A stretch of DNA of 32,587 nucleotides from CAZEDU01 sp964511185. Its GTDB lineage: Bacteria > Myxococcota > Myxococcia > Myxococcales > Myxococcaceae. Below are positions 30,056 through 32,587 of the stretch, one piece after another. Position 1 is the first letter of the stretch. Every line of letters begins with the position of its first letter. Location: NCBI GenBank assembly GCA_964511185.1, contig CAZEDU010000054.1, forward strand, positions 1-32,587, written 5' to 3'. The position numbers and the translations under genes were made by a program. Below the pieces are notes generated by a model. It was given only the letters and a program-made list of their open reading frames with translations. It searched no databases and was not told where the DNA came from.

Positions 30056-30139
30056 TCGAAGGTAGCCACCTTACGCCAGCCGCTTCGAACGTCCTTCTTC
30101 AATTTGCACTTAAAGCGCACGCTGCGGTGTCTATCGATC

Positions 30140-30616
30140 GTGAGACGAGTGTTAATCGGGTCCGTGGTGTTGCTGGGCTGTCTGGTCGGGGTTCTTTTCG
30201 TCTGGCCCACGAAGAAAGACGTGCCCGTCACGGGGTCGTTCGATCAACTCGAAATTGAGCCGAACGATCGCGCATTCGACGCAACGTTGATCCCATTCGG
30301 AAGGCGGGTGTCAGGCTTAGATGTATACGCTCGAAGTGACACCGGAAGAGGCCAACTCTTCCGCCGAGCGCGAGCCGAACGACGAGGTTGGGAACCGCCT
30401 GTCTATCTCCTACTCCCGGCCGACATACGACGCCTCGAACATGCCGCTTGCCCCGAACATGCAGCCGAATGTGAACTGCCTGCTCAGCGCTACTTCGACA
30501 CCCCCAAGGCTCTGCTCGATAAGCTGCTTGCACCGGAACGCATAAAGGTGGATCCGATGGCGTTCGGGGGTTCGTGCCTCGCTGCAACAACCATCAATTT
30601 GAGTACCATCTGGTGA
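30140..30616 (+). CDS. Small exported or lipid-anchored protein, uncertain frame
   Basis: From the GTG at 30140 the frame gives 158 residues: a basic start and hydrophobic helix (MRRVLIGSVVLLGCLVGVLF, with LLGC a possible lipobox), a short charged segment with EPND, and a C-terminal half ending QRYFDTPKALLDKLLAPERI and TINLSTIW. No ribosome-binding site is clear. A second frame over 30321-30545 (MYTLEVTPEEANSSAEREPND) also looks coding, again with EPND, so a frameshift, an overlapping gene or a decayed gene is possible. G+C is visibly lower than in the left part of the window. No family was recognised. Confidence 0.4.
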   Translation: MRRVLIGSVVLLGCLVGVLFVWPTKKDVPVTGSFDQLEIEPNDRAFDATLIPFGRRVSGLDVYARSDTGRGQLFRRARAERRGWEPPVYLLLPADIRRLEHAACPEHAAECELPAQRYFDTPKALLDKLLAPERIKVDPMAFGGSCLAATTINLSTIW

Positions 30617-30758
30617 GCACCTCGGTCGGCTGGAGAATACGTTTTCCATCATCCATTTACCTCGTCGCTTCAGACATCGAGGCGCTGCCACTCAATTCAC
30701 TTCAACGAAACCAAGTCCATCGCCCTGAAGACGTTTGTCGTCTTGGCGCATCTGGCAA

Positions 30759-31343
30759 ATGAAACGCGCGCTCGGCTTCGCGATATTGCTGAAGCTCGGC
30801 CACCTTCCACTCGCATGGGCGCTACTCATGTCAGCGGTCCATGGGCATGCCCTTGACGAGTGGCCCTTCTCTCTCCTTCCTTGGTGGCGCCATATCACAC
30901 TCATTTCGATGTATTGGATGTCTCTGGGCGTCCTGTTAATTTGGTGGCTGACTTTCGTCGCCACCAATCAACGATTCCGGCTTCTGAAGTCGCTCGCCAT
31001 TTGGAATCTATGGCTATTGCCGACTTTTCTTTTGATTCCAGACCTTTTGTACACCGCATTCCCCGTACCTGGAATGCCGTTCTATGTCGCTGGGCAACAA
31101 GTATTGGAGTCCAGCTCAGTATCTCAGACCCTATTGGATAATCTATCGAAGGTTCAGATCGGTTCGTCGAGAGCTGAAGTACAAGCACTCGTCGGACCGC
31201 CCGTTGAGAGCTGGCGCGAAGGGGAGTCCTGGGACTACCTGTCATCCGCCGGGGGTGGCGCCGTTGGTGGTTGGTACGTCCGCTTCGAATTTGATGAAAG
31301 CGATCAAGTGCGGCGCCGAGGAATGCTCTTCCACTTTGATTAA
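30759..31343 (+). CDS. Three-helix membrane protein with BamE/SmpA-like tail
   Basis: The 194-residue product has three hydrophobic segments: about 6-26, 46-68 and 79-101 (SLAIWNLWLLPTFLLIPDLL). A soluble tail (about 123-194) resembles the BamE/SmpA fold: IGSSRAEVQALVGPP at 134-148 is the typical I-x-G-x-S-x-x-E-V-x-x-L-x-G-x-P motif, followed by EGESWDYLSSAG and a strand pair VRFEFDESDQVRRRGMLF. BamE-like domains usually occur in outer-membrane lipoproteins; here the tail is joined to inner-membrane helices. The ATG at 30759 lacks a clear ribosome-binding site. G+C is low for the window. The 143-base gap upstream shows no feature I can name. Confidence 0.65.
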   Translation: MKRALGFAILLKLGHLPLAWALLMSAVHGHALDEWPFSLLPWWRHITLISMYWMSLGVLLIWWLTFVATNQRFRLLKSLAIWNLWLLPTFLLIPDLLYTAFPVPGMPFYVAGQQVLESSSVSQTLLDNLSKVQIGSSRAEVQALVGPPVESWREGESWDYLSSAGGGAVGGWYVRFEFDESDQVRRRGMLFHFD

Positions 31344-31460
31344 ATAGCGCTACGGGCGCGGCTCTTCGAGCACGACATCCGATCCAGGAAGTTATCTCAC
31401 CTCGGCAAAATTGGTAAAAGCGCCGATCTCATTCGAGGGGTTTGTGAATTGGAGTAACAC

Positions 31461-32411
31461 ATGGGTGCTTGGGAAGGTGATTGGGCCGAGCGAATTGGCA
31501 ATTTCGCCCGCCGCGAAGGCTACGCTCATATCTGGGATTATCTAATCGCCCATCCCGGCGTTCCGTTGACCACCGTGGCAGACGCGATTGGGGACGCGGC
31601 AGCGGTCCAAATTCACCAGCTCATCGTGAAACACTGCGTACCGAATCGAAAGGTGGGCGAGCTGATTCGCGATCTGATGGCGCGCAGCATTCGCGAAAAT
31701 CTGCCGAAAGGTTGGGGCAAGGGAAATGACTTCAAGCATTCCCTAGCCATATCGGTAGACATTTTTCCGGAGCCGTACCATGCGCTCGCCTTCGAGATGG
31801 GCATTTTCCTCCTGAAAAGCAAAGACGTGCTACCACCTGGATGGCAGCCCGCGTCCGGTGACGATGAGATATTGCGCCGCGCCTATGATCGCGCCTTCGA
31901 GTCCCTGCCCGAGGAACGGCGGAAGATGATCGAATGCGGAGAGATCGAGCCGCAGCCCGGTGATGCGTATTGGGCAAAGATCGAGCCAATCTGGAAAGAG
32001 ATCAGCATCTATGACGGCGAGGACACGTTCTTGGAGCGGTTCAAGTGCGTACAGCCCAAGATTGGCGATCTCTTTGCGGCTCACTGGTGTCAATCCGAGG
32101 TTCGCAACGGAGGCTTTCATCAGTTCTTCGTGAATGCGACCGGAGTGCTCGCACCCGAGGCGGCAGCGGGCTTTCGCGCAATCGGAATGCCTCGGTGCGC
32201 AGCGATCGTGACGGAGGCGATGGGCTTCTTCGATGACCCGTACCCAAGAGACCAGGGTGACAGGCAAGAGGCACTAGACGGCGAGTCGAATCCATTTGCG
32301 AAGCTGGACGACCGGTTCCACGAGTTACTGAACAAAGAAGCGGATGGCTTCTCTGTAGCCGCCGACAAGTACAGCTCGACGATTATCGGATCGCCATGGA
32401 TTCAGAAGTGA
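31461..32411 (+). CDS. DUF4375 (DMP19-type) protein with extra N-terminal domain
   Basis: The 316-residue product carries a C-terminal DUF4375 domain (about 183-310). Its hallmark is KIGDLFAAHWCQSEVRNGGF then HQFFVNATG, followed by EAAAGFRAIGMPRCAAIV. About 180 residues before it (AEGDWAER-like start, VDIFPEPYHALAFEMGIFLL, PEERRKM) match nothing I know; DUF4375 proteins are usually only the C-terminal part. Such proteins appear in polymorphic-toxin neighbourhoods as possible immunity proteins, but no toxin is visible here, so the role is open. GGAG lies 6 bases before the ATG. G+C is low for the window. The 117-base gap upstream has only the ribosome-binding site. Confidence 0.7.
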   Translation: MGAWEGDWAERIGNFARREGYAHIWDYLIAHPGVPLTTVADAIGDAAAVQIHQLIVKHCVPNRKVGELIRDLMARSIRENLPKGWGKGNDFKHSLAISVDIFPEPYHALAFEMGIFLLKSKDVLPPGWQPASGDDEILRRAYDRAFESLPEERRKMIECGEIEPQPGDAYWAKIEPIWKEISIYDGEDTFLERFKCVQPKIGDLFAAHWCQSEVRNGGFHQFFVNATGVLAPEAAAGFRAIGMPRCAAIVTEAMGFFDDPYPRDQGDRQEALDGESNPFAKLDDRFHELLNKEADGFSVAADKYSSTIIGSPWIQK

Positions 32412-32521
32412 GCATCACCTCGGCGTCGACTCGCAGGCGAAATTCGGTCGCGCCCCTGCGGGTCCGACAAGACGATCTCGGCGTTCTCGTTCTCATTGTG
32501 GATGCCGATGCGCCGTTGCAC
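32402..32521 (-). pseudogene. Possible protein fragment or small gene, 39 residues
   Basis: From a GTG at 32521 the frame reads MQRRIGIHNENENAEIVLSD, then PQGRDRISPASRRRGDAHF and stop. The first half looks like a genuine protein segment. Shifting by one base after GRDR gives FRLRVDAEVMLT, a smoother continuation of the same kind of strand, so a one-base deletion or sequencing error may have broken it. There is no clear ribosome-binding site. The end overlaps the convergent DUF4375 gene by 10 bases. Confidence 0.25.
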
Positions 32522-32532
32522 GACTTTGGAAG

Positions 32533-32587
32533 CTAGCGGACCGCCGCGAACGCCTGCTTCAGGTCGTCGATCAGGTCCACGCCGTCC
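32533..32587 (-). CDS. C-terminal end of an unknown protein, perhaps a PLP transsulfuration enzyme (partial)
   Basis: The last 55 bases encode DGVDLIDDLKQAFAAVR and a TAG stop on the - strand; the gene continues beyond the window. The ending resembles the D-D-L-x-x-D-L-x-Q-A-L tail of Cys/Met-metabolism PLP enzymes such as cystathionine gamma-lyase, which would pair with the cbs gene in reverse transsulfuration. Seventeen residues are too few to be sure. Confidence 0.3.
   Translation of the reverse strand, partial: DGVDLIDDLKQAFAAVR

Overview
The window is GC-rich chromosomal DNA (roughly two-thirds G+C by eye, many GTG starts, dense gene packing) and looks like a member of the Myxococcota (myxobacteria or a close relative). 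The markers are a eukaryotic-like Ser/Thr kinase with a C-terminal PEGA domain, two proteins with DUF4388/PATAN-type domains, a FecR-LysM gene pair, HD-GYP and PilZ proteins, and many lipoproteins with proline-rich linkers. A run of 10 N at 9222-9231 marks a scaffold join, so order across it is not guaranteed. No rRNA, tRNA, CRISPR array, transposase or integrase was seen.

Layout. 1-2.8 kb: end of a FecR-like gene, a LysM protein and a Cache-HAMP-HD-GYP receptor on the + strand. 2.8-3.3 kb: two tiny lipoproteins on the - strand. 3.4-5.4 kb: DUF971 protein overlapping a Ser/Thr kinase. 5.5-9.1 kb (- strand): deoxynucleoside kinase, panB, panC, smpB and an sspB-like gene, which combine pantothenate synthesis with the trans-translation/ClpXP quality-control pathway. 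9.3-9.75 kb: two small unknown genes. 9.76-12.8 kb (- strand): a GNAT/FemAB-like protein, tsaD and rsmA. 12.95-13.9 kb: a cupin/JmjC-like protein. 13.9-19.8 kb: two large modular proteins (receiver-PATAN-TM-TPR and PATAN-hexad helix-J domain-TPR) flanking a PilZ gene. 19.9-21.6 kb: trmL, then DUF192 and PP2C genes in overlap. 21.65-24.3 kb (- strand): a hypothetical gene, an AmgK-like sugar kinase and a MurU-like nucleotidyltransferase (cell-wall sugar salvage). 24.35-26 kb: YgiT-type zinc finger and cystathionine beta-synthase. 26.2-29.4 kb: a lipoprotein of unknown function and glycogen debranching enzyme GlgX. 29.4-30.06 kb: a ferritin-like diiron protein. 30.1-32.4 kb: an AT-richer segment with accessory-looking genes (small exported protein, membrane protein with a BamE-like tail, DUF4375 protein). 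The last 180 bases return to higher G+C with a gene fragment and perhaps the end of a PLP enzyme.

Themes: signalling (HD-GYP, PilZ, receiver, Ser/Thr kinase, PP2C phosphatase), translation and protein quality control (smpB, sspB, tsaD, rsmA, trmL), and envelope or cell-wall work (LysM, lipoproteins, amgK-murU). A family of short GGGGAC-n-GTCCCC palindromes occurs at four places, one of them inside a reading frame. I see no complete defence system or mobile element. The least explained parts are the PATAN/PilZ/J-domain cluster, the divergent GNAT/cupin pair and the AT-richer right end.
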